Shown here: one piece after another, positions 32,190 to 45,093 of the stretch
Position numbering within the stretch: position 1 is the first letter of the stretch
Layout: the number at the start of each line of letters is the position of its first letter
Origin: Phialophora verrucosa
Taxonomy: Eukaryota > Ascomycota > Eurotiomycetes > Chaetothyriales > Herpotrichiellaceae
Assembly: GCA_002099365.1 (NCBI GenBank)
Contig: MSED01000004.1
Coordinates: 1,922,001-1,986,000, forward strand
Direction of reading: 5' to 3'
DNA: 64,000 nt
Notes under the pieces: model-generated
What the model saw: only the letters and a program-made list of their open reading frames with translations
Database searches by the model: none
Told to the model about the DNA's origin: nothing
Translations under genes and position numbers: made by a program

Positions 32190-33074
32190 TCAATCGTCGT
32201 TTGGCCGCCGGCGACCGAAGACAAAGCACGTCTGATACAAAATGGACCGGACTCCGACTGGAGGGCGATTGCACTCCGCTTGCTTGCAGACGTCGTCCGC
32301 AGCCAACAGACTATCCAGCCAAGGACAGATGGTTTTCTGGAGAGCATCGACTTCCTCGGCGGTGGAACTCCTTCGAAGGTCCCATCGCGGATCTAGAAGA
32401 GCGTCATGCGGTCCTCCTGCCTCAAGAACGTAGGCTTGCAATATAGGCATCCTGGCTCCTCTCAAGGCATCTTTGATCTCGATCATGCGCGTGAGTTCCC
32501 AGGCTGACCGTGGGCCATGGCCGTACACATGTATAGTCCGTAGCAATGAAAGGTTCGGCGCGGCATGGTGTACGTTAGTGAGGGCGTCAACATTAGTCCT
32601 CGCCTTCCGCAACCTTGTCATTAGGCGATGAGACAAGTGGATTTCTCGTACCGCTGTGTTGTCGGCGAGCCAACGAAGAAGAGCCTCGTATGCCTCGGCA
32701 TTGATAGCGTCGCGTTGGCCGCTGAAGACGCGCGCGATTTTGATCCGCTGCAGATGGCGATGCGGGCAGGCCGCAAACAAAATGTCTAGCCCAAAGGCTA
32801 GATTGTGCTTGGGGCCATTGCTGTTCAACGAGTCAAACAGGTACGCTGGCGGACGCAAGGGTGTTATGTTAAGAACGGCGCGCGAATAAAAGGAGCCCGC
32901 AGCCTCTTCGGACACTGCTTTGTTGACCAAGAAGAGGCTTGGGACTCCTGCTGGCTTCTCAGTATCTGTCCATGCCGGGTCTGAGATGTGCTGAACTTTG
33001 AGTTGTTGGACCGACAAAACCAAGTCATAGATCTGTTGCCGAAGCTCCAATGGAAAGTCGAAGAAGCTGACCAT
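32190..33074 (-). CDS. F-box-like domain protein
   Basis: Single-exon, 294 residues. The N-terminus FFDFPLELRQQIYDLVL matches the short F-box-like start of many lineage-expanded fungal proteins, followed by the typical LVNKAVSEEAAGSFYSRAVL. The rest is alpha-helical with no catalytic motif. Such proteins may be SCF substrate adaptors, but many lack proof of Skp1 binding. Start at the first in-frame ATG (33072-33074). Convergent with the alpha/beta hydrolase gene. Confidence 0.75.
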   Translation of the reverse strand: MVSFFDFPLELRQQIYDLVLSVQQLKVQHISDPAWTDTEKPAGVPSLFLVNKAVSEEAAGSFYSRAVLNITPLRPPAYLFDSLNSNGPKHNLAFGLDILFAACPHRHLQRIKIARVFSGQRDAINAEAYEALLRWLADNTAVREIHLSHRLMTRLRKARTNVDALTNVHHAAPNLSLLRTIHVYGHGPRSAWELTRMIEIKDALRGARMPILQAYVLEAGGPHDALLDPRWDLRRSSTAEEVDALQKTICPWLDSLLAADDVCKQAECNRPPVGVRSILYQTCFVFGRRRPNDD

Positions 33075-34260
33075 GTTGAAGAAGTATCAAGCCTGGCGAC
33101 GAAGGAGATTTGAATCAGTTTGGTCGAGTTCTACACAGCATCCTGTGAACCATATCGATACAGTGAAGCATAGAGGCTATGGCTTGGGACTCAGCGGAGA
33201 AGGGCATCTCCCATTAAAATCTAGCCTATCTTGGGCCATGGACAGATCTGGTGCTAGATGGCTGAATGAGCCAGGAATGAGCTGTTTTGACTTTCAGACC
33301 GGCTTCTCCCGAAAGTCAAGAGGCAATGCCAGGCAAGAATAAAGGGTCTCTGACGGAATGGAATAGTGGCTGTGTGGTGCGCCTCTGGGACAAGAGTTGC
33401 TGGGTGCCTTGGGCATCAACTTTTGCCGCTTCATCTAGGTCTTTTTGCCTGAGGAGTGAGTCCGCCGTGCTACCCGCGCGCAGTGAATGCGAGCCAAGTG
33501 GAACAGAGTCCAGATATTGGAATAATGGGATGGGTCTAGGTACTGCAGGGGCCTGAGCCTAGGTCTAGGCTACTGTCCACAGGACTGTGTACATACTCGT
33601 ACTTGCGCAGTCGCCAATCGAGGGGACTGTGGGCCAAAATACTTTTGGAGAAATGCCCCGATGTGAGAAATCCATTCGTAGGATCAAGTAAGAAATCCAC
33701 CAGTCAGATGGTCGCTGCGGGTGAATGCCTCGAAGGCAGCGACAATCACCTGCACAATGACGGGCGACAATGAGGACTTACCCTGCAGATGGACAAGTTC
33801 CCTGGATTTGCTAGTGGTACCAAGAGGTCGGCAGCTTGCCAGAGGCACGAGAATATTGCGGGGTGACAACTTGAATTGTGGCACAGTCAAGCGGTGAAGC
33901 ACACGGGCAGCTTGCATGAGTCTCCCATGACCACCACGTCCTGTTGGATCAGTCACATCGCCTTTGGACTCGTCTCGTTGACATTGACTTCTGACCACTA
34001 CCTACTCATCATACACCAACATCTTCCTGAGGCATTCGGACTGTACCTTGTGCTCTTGGATCTGCTGCGATCAGCTCGTATCTTCACCTGACATCCCACG
34101 AACTTCCTTATTTTCAGCGCACCTTTTGTCCCTCACTCCTACCTCTGTTCCCGCGCACGACTGCGTTGGGCGGCCTGACGATGAGAGCGACGGAACGCGG
34201 CATCGAAAGCAGAAAAACACATGCTGTGAGAGCCTGCAGCACCAGACGTTCCTCCCGAAG
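33075..34260. other. 1.2-kb intergenic region
   Basis: Upstream of both the F-box-like gene and the DUF7514-like gene. Short frames only; the 3' part before 34260 is pyrimidine-rich as in a fungal leader. No gene recognised. Confidence 0.55.
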
Positions 34261-35926
34261 ATGATGGATCCAAAGCAGTCTGCTCCTGGCTTCTGGAGGT
34301 ATTTGATCAATCCAGACAAGAGCGCTACACCTCAGTTCGAACAGCTATGTGTGGGAATCGCAAAAGTCATTGTAAGTCGACGAGCAAGATATGCGCCTCT
34401 TGAATTCCACTAACAGGCATCGTTAGGCGACTCTCGAACCAGGACCTAACAGCGAATTGACACCCTCTCGTCTCGCCGCTTTTTACCGAGCCGTGGGCGG
34501 TAACTACGACTCTCTCTTCCTCAAATCCTCCGACCATGCCCTCTCCTTCATGTTCCAAACCCTCGGCTGCTACCACTCCCTACAACCCACTCAGAGTCCG
34601 TTCGAGACGCCCCGGATCCCGTGCCTGACCCCGATCGGCTTCGCTCGATGGCAAACCATTCAACTTCTACTATGTCCGGAGGAAAACGTGGGGTTCGTAC
34701 AGAAGGCGGTACAGCTCTGGAACGTACCCACGCCAAATGGCGGCACATATCCCACATACATCCCTAATGAGATGTTTCCAGACAGACCAGACGAAGCCAT
34801 GGAGAAATGGTACAAGATGGTGACCGGCAAGCTGAACCAGCAAAACTACAACTTGCGCCGTATCAAGAACTCCCCATACCAGTCTCCCCACCCCGAACCT
34901 TACGACTCGAGAGATGGCTATTTCCCCGGAGCTCAAGTTGGGCGGCCGGCAAGACCCTCGCGAAGCAGCTCTCGCGATGATGATCAACTGGCGGCGATGT
35001 ATCGTAGACGAAGTAGCGTCCCCGACTTCCCTTCCCCGGCTGGTGATAGAGGCTCTCATTGGGATCCACGTAGTCAGCAGGAGACCAGGAAGGCTCGGAG
35101 CCACTCCGCTCAGAGATCATCGCCCAAACCACCGACCCGTCAACGATCTCGAACCACTACCGGACCGCCCGGCCATCACAAGCCTTCTTCAGGCAGTCCA
35201 TCGAGTCGCAGACACGAGACTGCTCCACCAGAGTCATCCGGGCGACGACCGCCATCTGGGTACAACACGGCATACCGCTCTCCGGCTCGCACTCCCTCGA
35301 CGGTGGATGAAGACACAGGCAGCGAAGGGAGCTCAGAGGCCTCACAGGCGGGCCGACATAATCGCCGCTCTGACGAAGACAGAAAGACTCGGCGTTCTTC
35401 CCTCTGGCCGCCCTCGTTCATGCGGCCGTCACACAAACGGCGTCATTCGTCAGATGCAAGTTACCGTGCGGCCGGCTCTCGATCGCGGCCAACACAACCG
35501 TTACGACCTGAGTACTACCCACCTCCTGCGATCAAATCCCCATTCAAGCCACAAGCACCGCCTTATCGAGGGCCTGGTGCAGCTCCACAATGGCGTGATC
35601 CGAATTGGGACAACGAAACGCCAAGTTCGATACCTGGGACACCCACACAGGCACAGATGGATCCACGCGCACCATCGATACGCTACCCCGACCAACAAAA
35701 CTTCGAACCACTGACGAGAGAAAGTAGTAGCGGAAGCGATCACAGACACCGATCTTCAGATTGGGAGAGAGGCAATGCGCAGAGGCGGCAAGTCCAGGCG
35801 CCTCCAAGGATCGCGACAGTGACGGGCGTGTCGGGGAGAAAGTACCCGACGCCGTCGGATACCATGAGTCCGATCGAACGTCAACGGACTCATCCTCTAC
35901 GCGGGAATGTTCCGGCCATGGTTTGA
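34261..35926 (+). CDS. DUF7514-like fungal protein with long disordered tail
   Basis: Fungus-specific protein of unknown function. Model join(34261..34371, 34427..35926), 536 residues; intron GTAAGT...CGTTAG (55 nt, phase 0). The N-terminal 150 residues form the conserved part: SAPGFWRYLINPDKSATP, FEQLCVGIAKVI, SRLAAFYRAVGGNYDSLF, TPIGFARWQTIQLLLCPEE, QLWNVP, ALEKWYKM-like AMEKWYKM. The remaining 390 residues are low complexity, rich in Ser, Arg, Pro and Gln (RSSSRDDDQLAAMYRRRSS), predicted disordered, with many basic and possible phosphorylation sites. The family name is my recollection of the domain pattern, not a search result. Confidence 0.75.
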
Positions 35927-38900
35927 TGCAGACGATGAACAAAACCAAGATATTGGCTTACATGTACACGCGAGCCACACTCCAACCTGACTGAGAGACG
36001 CAAAGTGCATCATCTGGGTCGCGCTGAATGAATTGATGAGAAAGACATGAAGTTGACGAAGGATCAGGACACTACGGGAGCAAGGTGCTCGGGCATGGTT
36101 GATGTTTCCGCTCCACTTATACAAGCAACGGGCCTCGCGGCAGAAAAAGAGCCGAATCCAACTCGGACAGTGAGGGCAGACGATCCAGGGCAGTAATTGT
36201 TCTTTTGCCTTGATAAGGTTCACATGCAAATACACGTTGGGTAGCCTGACATTCTCAATTCAATCGCAATATTTTGACGGCTGCTGTTCTAACCTCACGA
36301 TGGTATGATGGTATAATCTCGCTCTTATTCGGCCGTCAACCTTTTCTTCAACCTTCTCCCTTTACCTCACCCCTACTTCGCCTTAACCGTTACCTCATAA
36401 TGCCAGAACTGGACTTACAAGCCAGCGATTTCATGAGGACCTAGGGTGGACTACTATTGCTCTATTGATTCATCGACAGACTCTCTCAGCACATCCTCTT
36501 GAACCCATTCCCATCCATATACCGTCTCTGTCCATCAACCGCGAATGCTCACGACCAACCAGACATGCGGTAATCGGCCTTGAAAGTACTTCAGAGTGAG
36601 AAGCTTGAAGCGTCCACCATCATATCTCTCTACGATTGCAATAATAGTCGGGACGACCGTCGTTGATGCGACCAGTCTCTTGACGCATTCGCTACTTCGA
36701 ATGCTGCGGTCCTGAATGGCGGCGGCGGCGTCGAAACCGTTGTACCTGAAGGAGAGATTTGTTGGCGAGTTGAATCTGTAGTAGATGCTTCCTTAACGCG
36801 GGGTGAAGACAAACATTGGGAAAGTAATGAATGACACACACTGTTCCCGCGATTCCTGAGGGTTCTTTGCCTGTCATTTGGTTACGCTCGGCGCCTTCCC
36901 AAAGCCGCGGTTCTGTCTGCGTCTCCTGGTCTGGTTGGTGCCGCAGCAACTGGTAAGCAGGAGCTGCGTGTCCTCAATCTACACCGGGGCAGCTGGCCTT
37001 GTTGGGCTCACCTCTTCGAACCGTTACACGTTCCTGGTTTTGCCGCCGCCAGGGCAGACTACCTCGACTTGTTGTAGGATGGGCGACTCGCAATTCACTG
37101 ACTCAGCATTCTCGGGCGAAACCCTTCATGGACGGGAACGAGGGACTGATGTCTGGTTTTTACTCGCTCCTGTCTCTCAATGGTGTTCGATGAACATCGA
37201 AGGACTAAGAGCGAATCTTGATCTGCGTGTGATCCAGCGATGATAACAAACGACAGTATCTCCTCGTCAGCAGCTACATACCGTACGACACTGGTGTATA
37301 ATACTCTTGCTCACAACAATCGCTCCTGGGCAGCTGGGTCGTCTTCTCAACATGACACCGTTTAGACTTTTGAAACCGAGTAAAGGGCAATGATAAGGAC
37401 TTTTTGGAAGGCCACGGCTAAGGCTAAGTCCATGAAGTACTTACGACAACAACGGTACCTTGAAAAGTTGTACAGATTGCAGTTTCCGGGAGAGACATGT
37501 CCTTCGAGATGTCCGGGTCAGCGATGACTAGGATTCCCAGCCTTGCGCGGGGTGAGGAATGAGCCTTGTCACCCGCAGCCGCTTAGACTGAAACCCGCCA
37601 ATAACGCCAACAGGAGCGCGGAGTTTGGTATATATACACCAGCGAGGTCGCATCATCCAAAAGCGAACGGAAGGTTGGTGTCGAAGCCGTGATATGAGAG
37701 TCCATTAGAGATGCAGCGGGTGAGTGAGGTTGCAGTGGCCGGAGTCTTTTGTAATTATAAATATTCTGTAAGATCCGCGAGTGAATGGTGCGAATAAGAG
37801 TTCAATGCCTACGCGAGGAGCAAGATAAGAACGATCAGTTCTAGTCAAGTACAAGTATTAAGAAGTTGGAAAGCAATGGCAGAGCGGAAGCTGTCGGAAT
37901 TTGAGGTGGGATGCGACGGTAGGCGTACGAGATTGAGGCAAACGGTCCAAAGCGGCCTGGTCGTTGTGTTATGACCCATATGTGATGCTCGGGTTCAGAA
38001 TGACCGTGGTATGGACAGATCCGTGGTCTTGGGGGTTAAGCATGAAGCCCCATCGCTGATGCAGGTACCGCGAGGAGACCGTACTTCAACGAAGAGGATC
38101 AGCTGGGCACTGCCATGATAAGGGCTGTTGTTCGGTAAGAATCGAACATCGCGGCGAGAACGGGTCACTTGCGCGCAGAAGTACGTAGCTGGCAAAGGGA
38201 GATAAGGTCGCCTGCGATCGGACTTTTGGTGTTCCAAGATCGCTATAAGTAATCACAGATGCAGCTGTAGAGTCTTAGGCGCCTAACATTCCATGATGGG
38301 ATGGGGAACGGAGGCGGAAGGGCAAGGGCTAATTGGGCATCAGCAGCAGAAGATCGGACGTGATGCCATTCATAAGCCTGGGCAGGTGGCTAGCGACTCT
38401 GTGGGCGCTGGCGAAGAATGGGACGAGCACCCGCGAAAGTCGCCGACAGCCGCCTTGCCCTGAGGTTGAGAGTCGCAGAGTAATAGGCACAACTACTTGG
38501 TACCTTCCTTCCTCGGCGGCTCCAGCTGCAGAGCCCGCTGCAAGCCGGGGGGTGAACGAGCGCAGTGCCGGGCTGGCTCAGATTGGAGATCACAACGGCC
38601 ACTGGGCGCTGATTTGTCGGAAAAGGCCTTAGAATTGGGGGTCGAAACTTGGACACAATGGTGACCGTCATCAGCATCATCGCCGGGTGTTCTGTTTCCT
38701 AGGTCATGCAACCGGACGTAGTAGGCATCATCTGGAGGTCAGTCTGACAACCAGAATTTGCTTCGGCGGCTGGCCGCCTAGAAGCGCTTATGCAACTGCT
38801 CGTGGGGCATCGGGGATCGAGAGCGAAGTTGGAGGGTGGTCTGACTGTTGCTTCTCTGTTGTGATCTCCGATCAATCGCCTCCCAACCACCCGGCTGGAT

Positions 38901-39903
38901 TTTAGAGGCACCCCTCAAGTCTATTTTGTGCGCGGACAGTGGCTGCTTGTGTACCCGTCAACTGGATTTTTCTTCCTGAAGAGCGTGAAATAGAGCACAG
39001 CCGTTCACATGCAGCGAAACATTCACAGCTTGCCAGCAACCCCTAGAAGCTCTACCGACACACGGAACGCGCGGATTGACGAAGCATAAGCGACAACATG
39101 AAGTTGTCAGACTGTTGCCCAGCCAGGCTGATCGGGCGCCGCAAAAGGTTCGCAGAGTGGCAGAGCCGGGCTTGGGGGATATTGACATGCTGTGTCTGAA
39201 GATCGCGTGCTCCCCCCAAAGCTCCCCTTCAGCTCCGTCGCATAAGCAGCCGTGGCAGCTCAGATCAGGCTGGCCTCTAATCGGCAGTGAAGGAGGCCCG
39301 GGTTGAGGACACCAAGTACGGATGAGCCTAACTAGGCTGCTTTTGGGTTGCAGCAAGAGCAGGGTTTGGTGTAAACAACCCGCGAGTTGCTGCAAGAATA
39401 GGTGAAGTCTTTGACTCAGAGGCGAATGAAACCGAACTTTAGAGAGCTTGGAGCCGGGACAGTGCAGCAGGTTCAAGCAGGCACGCCCAATAGAAAGCTT
39501 GAAGGCACGCTTAGCGCCTAATACAGGCAGTGGCAGTGGAGCTTGCAGCACACCGAAACGAACATTCGCAGGGACGCACACAGAGCATCCCGGCCACCCT
39601 CAGAGGCGCGCGAGGGGAGAAAAGAGGAGAGGTGATTTCCATGCCCAGTGGGTTGATCCAGCGGCTCTCTCCCGGCTCGCTCGCACCACTTAAACAAGCC
39701 GTCCCCCCACTGCCTCGCCCGTTTCTCTTCCACTCTCGCTTTTTCCCACCACCAGGAATTGTTCGGGATTCCTGGCTTCACTCTGTGCCCGCCACCCATC
39801 CTTTAGTTAAAGCGCAGCCTTGCAAAGCCCAGCGCTCTTAGGCGCCTATATTGTCAACAAAACATAGCTATTCTTGTTCGCCAATCCATTTAGGGAGCTC
39901 ACC
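35927..39903. other. 4-kb gene desert
   Basis: Largest stretch without a supported gene besides the 57-61 kb region. Frames are short or of random composition on both strands. Noted inside: a TATA-like TATATATAC near 37630, followed about 80 bp later by ATGCAGCGG directly joined to a GTGAGT donor-like site; a 12-bp palindrome TTAGGCGCCTAA at 38275 and 11 of its bases again at 39838. The last 250 bp are C/T rich and form the HMG gene promoter. It could hold a non-coding RNA or a multi-exon gene I cannot resolve. Confidence 0.5.
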
Positions 39904-41218
39904 ATGGCAAAGAAGACGCAGCAGCCGCCGCAGGACCCTGAGTCTGCAACCACGCAGGTCAACATTGCTGATTTCCAGCGCACACGGGATTCGGTACGTG
40001 GAATAGCTTTGGTGCATCGCTTATTTTGCTTCTCTCTCTCACACCCCGTCACCACCAACGCGTGTCTCCTGCACCTTGACCCCGCGAGGAGTCTCCGCCC
40101 CGATTCACTTTTACCCTCACCACCACGTTGCTGTCTCCCCTCCGCATGCGAGCCTGGTCGTCGCCGCACACCCACCAATACCTTTTCCGCACTATCCCAT
40201 ATTCATTCAATGCACTCAGCATGCCCTCAAACGAGCGCCTTCAGTGGGGGAATGTTCTAAACCATGCTGCTATCCGTTGTATCAATGTCCTCATCGAAGA
40301 CCTCAACGCCCTCACCCACCAAGTCCATCGGCTTCAGAATGATGCGCAAGCACTGGCTTACGAGTCGCCTCAGGTTATCGTTGCTCTTGCAACTCTTCAA
40401 CACTCTGTGCAAGATCTTTCCCGCGCCTACATTCAACATGCCAACACCGTGCTCGCCCCCGGTAAACAGGGCTTGACTCCCATTGACGCCAACCTCACCA
40501 ATATCCTCACCGAATCTGGTCTTCTGACCAGCCGACCGGCCGAGGCTGTCCCACCTCCCGTCGAGGCAGACGCCGATGGCAAGAAAAAACGCAAGAGGAC
40601 TCCGCATGATCCAAATGCGCCTAAGCGTGCCCTCACTCCCTACTTCCTCTACATGCAGAGCGCTCGCGCCACCATTGCAAAAGAGCTTGGTGATTCGGCA
40701 AAGCCTAAAGAGGTCGCAGATGAGGGTACTCGCCGATGGACCGAGATGAGCCCAGGTGAGAAGAGTGTAAGTGTTGTGACCTAGTCCTGTCGCCCGCCCA
40801 CTAGCTAATTCCGTTCTAGGTCTGGGACGACAAGTATCAGAAGAACCTTGCTGCCTACAGGGTCAAGATGGCAGCATACAAGGCTGGCCAGCCAGTGCCA
40901 GATGACGAGACCGCGGCGCGTCTTGTCGAGCTGGGCAAAGCACCGGAACACGTCGCTGGCGTCGACGCTGAAGCAGAAACCGAAGAAGAAGAGCCAGTTG
41001 AAGAAGAGGAAGAGGAAGAAGCACCTCCGCCAGCCCCAGAGCCAACACCCAAGTCCAAGCGTCGCAAGACCAAGGAAGCTGAGCCCACTCCCAAGCCCAC
41101 TCCAAAGGTGGAGGCCAAGTCACCGGAGAAGGAGAAGAAGTCGAAGAAGACCAAGAAAGAGGCTGCTCCTCCTACCTCGTCTACCAAGGCAGAGAAGTCG
41201 AAGAAATCGAAGAAGTAA
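39904..41218 (+). CDS. HMG-box chromatin protein
   Basis: Nuclear DNA-bending or chromatin protein with one HMG box. Model join(39904..39993, 40374..40766, 40820..41218), 293 residues; ATG in a strong context (CACCATGG). Residues 30-60 form a helix (VIVALATLQHSVQDLSRAY); the HMG box spans about 110-182 (NAPKRALTPYFLYMQSARA, RRWTEMSPGEKS, WDDKYQKNLAAYRVKM). The C-terminal 100 residues alternate acidic (EEEEPVEEEEEEE) and Lys/Pro-rich blocks, as in HMG tails. Intron 1 is 380 nt, long for this window, and its last 246 nt are open in the frame of exon 2, so an alternative longer isoform is possible. Intron 2 is 53 nt (GTAAGT...TCTAG). Confidence 0.88.
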
Positions 41219-41694
41219 GGGCTAAAGTCCAACAGTCTTGATGGGTGTCGTTTCTACATGGATGCGTGGTTATGATCACTTTCACTTTTGCTTGTCGGTC
41301 TGAAGGAGTCCACGTTCGACTCTTGTTGTAACGGGTGGGGCAATGTTCATAACGAAGGCATCTTCTTCCGGTGCAATGCAGGAATGTTGGTATGGTAGTG
41401 AGAAGAACGCCAATGTCAATAATGACGCATCAACCAAACAAAGTTCCTGTCCTGGTCTTTTCTCCGCATCAGGCTGAGGTCGTCGCCAGCGCAGAAGGAA
41501 GCTCGCGCGCGACCAGGATTAAGCTTGCCCATCCCACTTTGAGATATTCCTTTGCCCCGCATCAACCACTCGACCATGATAGGCCGAATGGGCACAGATA
41601 AACGATGGTCGATGCCTTTGCGCGGGACCGAGTGTTCTTTACAAGCTGGACTTGAATTCGCAAAGAATCCAGAGCCAGGGCGAGCAAAATCACC
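41219..41694. other. intergenic, upstream of urease
   Basis: 476 bp between the HMG-box stop and the urease ATG; must hold the urease promoter. No further feature recognised. Confidence 0.55.
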
Positions 41695-44551
41695 ATGCAG
41701 CTCGTTCCGAAAGAGGTACGAACACATTGAATCGGGCACGGCGTGATCAAAATATTAACATCACCAACTACTTTCAATAGCTAGATAAGCTCGTTATATC
41801 CCAGCTAGGACTACTGGCACAGAGGAGACTCGCCAGGGGGGTCAAGCTCAATCATGCAGAAGCTTGCGTGAGTGCAGTTCAACCCATTAGCTAAAGAAAT
41901 CTCTGCTGAAGTGCCCTACAGGCTCTCATTGCCAACAATTTACAAGAGGTACCTGCATTGAATAGGGCCGCCGCTCGGATATTACGTACTGATTTCATGC
42001 TTGCCAGCTCATTCGCGATGGAAACCATTCTGTCGCCGACTTGATGTCCATTGGCAAGACCATGCTCGGTCGGCGTCATGTTCTTCCCTCCGTCGTCTCG
42101 ACCTTGACCGAGCTGCAAGTCGAGGGCACGTTCAAAACTGGCACTTACCTCGTGACTGTCCACCATCCTGTCAGCTCCGACGATGGCGATCTTGAGAAGG
42201 CTCTCTACGGCAGCTTTCTTCCCGTTCCATCGAAAGATGCATTCCCTCTTGCCGATGCAAGTGAGTACGACAGCAAGAAAATGCCAGGCGCCGTTGTTCC
42301 GGTCAAGGAAGGCAAGATCACGCTAAATGAAGGGCGAAAGAGAATCCAGTTGAAGGTCACCAGCAAAGGAGACAGACCGATACAGGTATGCAGAAGAAAT
42401 TCATTTCTGCCCCGGCCACGTCCCGCTAAACAGTCTCTCCGCAGATTGGCTCGCATTATCACTTCATCGAGACGAACCCTCAACTTGAATTCGACAGAAT
42501 CAGAGCTTACGGTTTCCGTCTGGACATCCCAGCTGGTACCTCTGTACGCTTCGAACCCGGAGACACCAAAACAGTAACTCTCGTGGAGATTGCAGGTAAC
42601 AAAGTCATTCATGGCGGCAATAACCTTGCGTCAGGTGTAGTCGACGTCTCGCGCGCCGATGATATCGTACAGAAACTTCAAGCAGCCGGGTTTGCGCATA
42701 CACCGGAACCGGCAGGCGACTTGGCTCATATCGACGTTGCGGCTATGAGTCGAGCGGATTACGCTGGTATGTTTGGCCCCACGACCGGCGATCTTGTACG
42801 ACTTGGATCAACAGATCTGTGGATCAAGGTGGAAAAGGACCTGACTGTCTACGGCGACGAATGCAAGTTCGGTGGCGGCAAGACTATCAGAGATGGCATG
42901 GGTCAAGCATCGGACCGTAAAGATGAAGACGTTCTCGACACGGTCATTACCAATGCTCTGATCGTGGACTGGTCTGGTATCTACAAAGCTGACATTGGGA
43001 TCAAGAACGGTGTCATCGTGGGCATTGGCAAAGCCGGCAACCCCGATGTCATGGAGGGTGTCCATCCAAACCTGGTCGTCGGCAACGGCACGGATGTCAT
43101 TGCAGGCGAACACGGCATTATCACCGCCGGCGGGTTCGACTCACATATCCACTTGATCTGTCCTCAACAGGCCTACGAGTCCATCTCAGCAGGCATAACC
43201 ACGTATCTGGGAGGCGGTACTGGACCCAGCACCGGCACAAACGCAACAACCTGCACGCCTGGGAAATGGCACATGAAGCAAATGCTCCAAGCGCTAGACT
43301 CGTTCCCCATCAATTACGGCGTGACGGGCAAAGGCAACGACAGCTCGCCTGTCGCACTGCGAGAACAGTGCGAAGCTGGAGCCTGTGGCCTCAAACTACA
43401 CGAAGACTGGGGCACCACCCCCGCCGCGATCGACACGTGCTTGTCTGTCTGTGACGAGTATGATGTCCAATGCCTCATCCACACAGATACGCTGAATGAG
43501 TCTGGCTTCGTAGAATCCTCCATCGCAGCCTTCAAAGGCCGAACGATCCACACTTACCACACCGAAGGCGCTGGCGGTGGCCATGCGCCGGACATCATTT
43601 CCGTGGTCGAGCATGTCAATGTCCTCCCTTCTTCGACGAACCCAACAAGACCTTACACCAGGAATACACTCGACGAGCATCTCGACATGCTCATGGTGTG
43701 CCATCATCTCTCCAAGAACATCCCCGAAGACGTCGCGTTTGCGGAATCACGCATTCGCGCTGAGACCATTGCCGCTGAAGACGTGCTCCACGACCTAGGC
43801 GCCATCAGCATGATGTCCTCCGACTCTCAAGCCATGGGTCGTTGCGGAGAAGTCATCCTCCGTACGTGGAATACCGCGCAGAAGAATAAACTGCAGCGTG
43901 GCACGTTGAAGGAAGACGAGGGCACCGATGCCGATAACTTCAGAGTCAAGAGGTATGTGTCCAAGTATACGATCAACCCGGCGATTACGCAGGGCATGAG
44001 CCACATTCTGGGGTCCGTCGAAGTGGGCAAACTCGCGGATCTGGTCTTGTGGAAGCCCAGCAACTTTGGGACGAAGCCGAGCTTGGTGTTGAAGGGGGGA
44101 ATGATCGCGTACGCCCAGATGGTGAGTATCTACCTTGCCTGCCTGCCTGCCTTCTTGCCCCGCTGTCCAATACTGCCCCTTCGCCGTGCAGGCGGCATTT
44201 CTAGTATGCTGACCTTGTACTCTCGTCCAGGGCGATCCCAACGCGTCTATCCCGACCGTTCAGCCCGTGATCATGCGGCCCATGTTCGCCGCCTACGTGC
44301 CAAGCACATCCATTACGTTTGTGTCCAACGCTTCCATCGCCTCCGGCACAGTCGCCAGCTATAACCTCCGCAAACGGATCGAGGCGGTCAAGCATTGTCG
44401 CAACATCGGGAAGAAGGACATGAAGTTCAACAACCTGAGGCCCAAGATGAAGGTCGACCCCGAGTCCTACAGGGTCGAGGCAGATGGCATGCACTGTACG
44501 GCGGAGCCCGCCGAGGTGGTGCCCTTGGGCCAGATGTACTATGTGTATTGA
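41695..44551 (+). CDS. ure1: urease
   Basis: Nickel enzyme that hydrolyses urea to ammonia and carbamate in the cytosol. Model join(41695..41715, 41781..41867, 41922..41948, 42008..42385, 42445..44121, 44231..44551), 836 residues, the usual single-chain plant/fungal length. The gamma-like part opens MQLVPKE, LDKLVISQLGLLAQRRLARG; the beta-like part and the alpha-like catalytic part follow. Nickel ligands His405 and His407 (GGFDSHIHLI), carbamylated Lys488 (GLKLHEDWG), substrate or ligand His in IHTDTLNESGF and HTYHTEGAGGGHAPDI, and flap MVCHHL are all present, so the enzyme should be active. Three very small 5' exons (21, 87, 27 nt) are each phase 0. Accessory genes for nickel insertion are not in the window. 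Confidence 0.97.
44136..44151 (+). repeat. (TGCC)4 microsatellite in the last urease intron
   Basis: Four tandem TGCC units inside intron 44122-44230. Confidence 0.85.
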
Positions 44552-45093
44552 GTGGAGCCTAGGGGTTGCAGGTACCAGCTGGCACTACTAGAGATCAGTG
44601 CTACATAGGCGGTGGGCTTATGCATCGGAACGCCAACCACAGCCTTTCACCACACGGTCCGGCACATAAACTGAGATACGGTACTCCAACGTCACGCTTT
44701 GGTGCAAAGACCAAGGAAGACAAGCAATGGTGGAAGAATATAGTCCGTTTGGTTGGCGACAAAATAAGTGTTGGAAGACTCGTCCTCGAGGAAAGATTAG
44801 TTGTGCAAGAAACTGGCATGCTGTTCGGAGGTCCCGAGAGTACCACAACAAAATTTCCGGTCTTGGGCTATTTGTTTATTCTATATGTACAAGCGGAGCT
44901 TTCTTGACTGTTGTACATTTTGGGTCTTCCGAGGTGCCCTCTTTCTGAGGCGTCTATTTCTGGTTCCTGGACGTCCAAATTCTGTAGTCTGCTTCGCCAC
45001 CTTTCGAAGAGCTGTCGGAGTAAAGTTGAAGGCCAGTGTCACATGAAGATGCAAAATCCATCTACCAGCCAGTTACAGCGCCGGTTGACGCGC
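44552..45093. other. intergenic, convergent
   Basis: 542 bp between the stops of urease and MCR1. Short frames only; nothing recognised. Confidence 0.6.

Noticed and set aside
38100..38180. GTTCGATTC T-loop-like stretch on the minus strand
   Set aside because: Flanking bases do not form a T stem or acceptor stem, so not a tRNA.
38958..39581. 207-codon open frame on the minus strand
   Set aside because: Composition is random (Cys, Leu, Ser, Arg rich without pattern), no family motif and no splice or promoter support.
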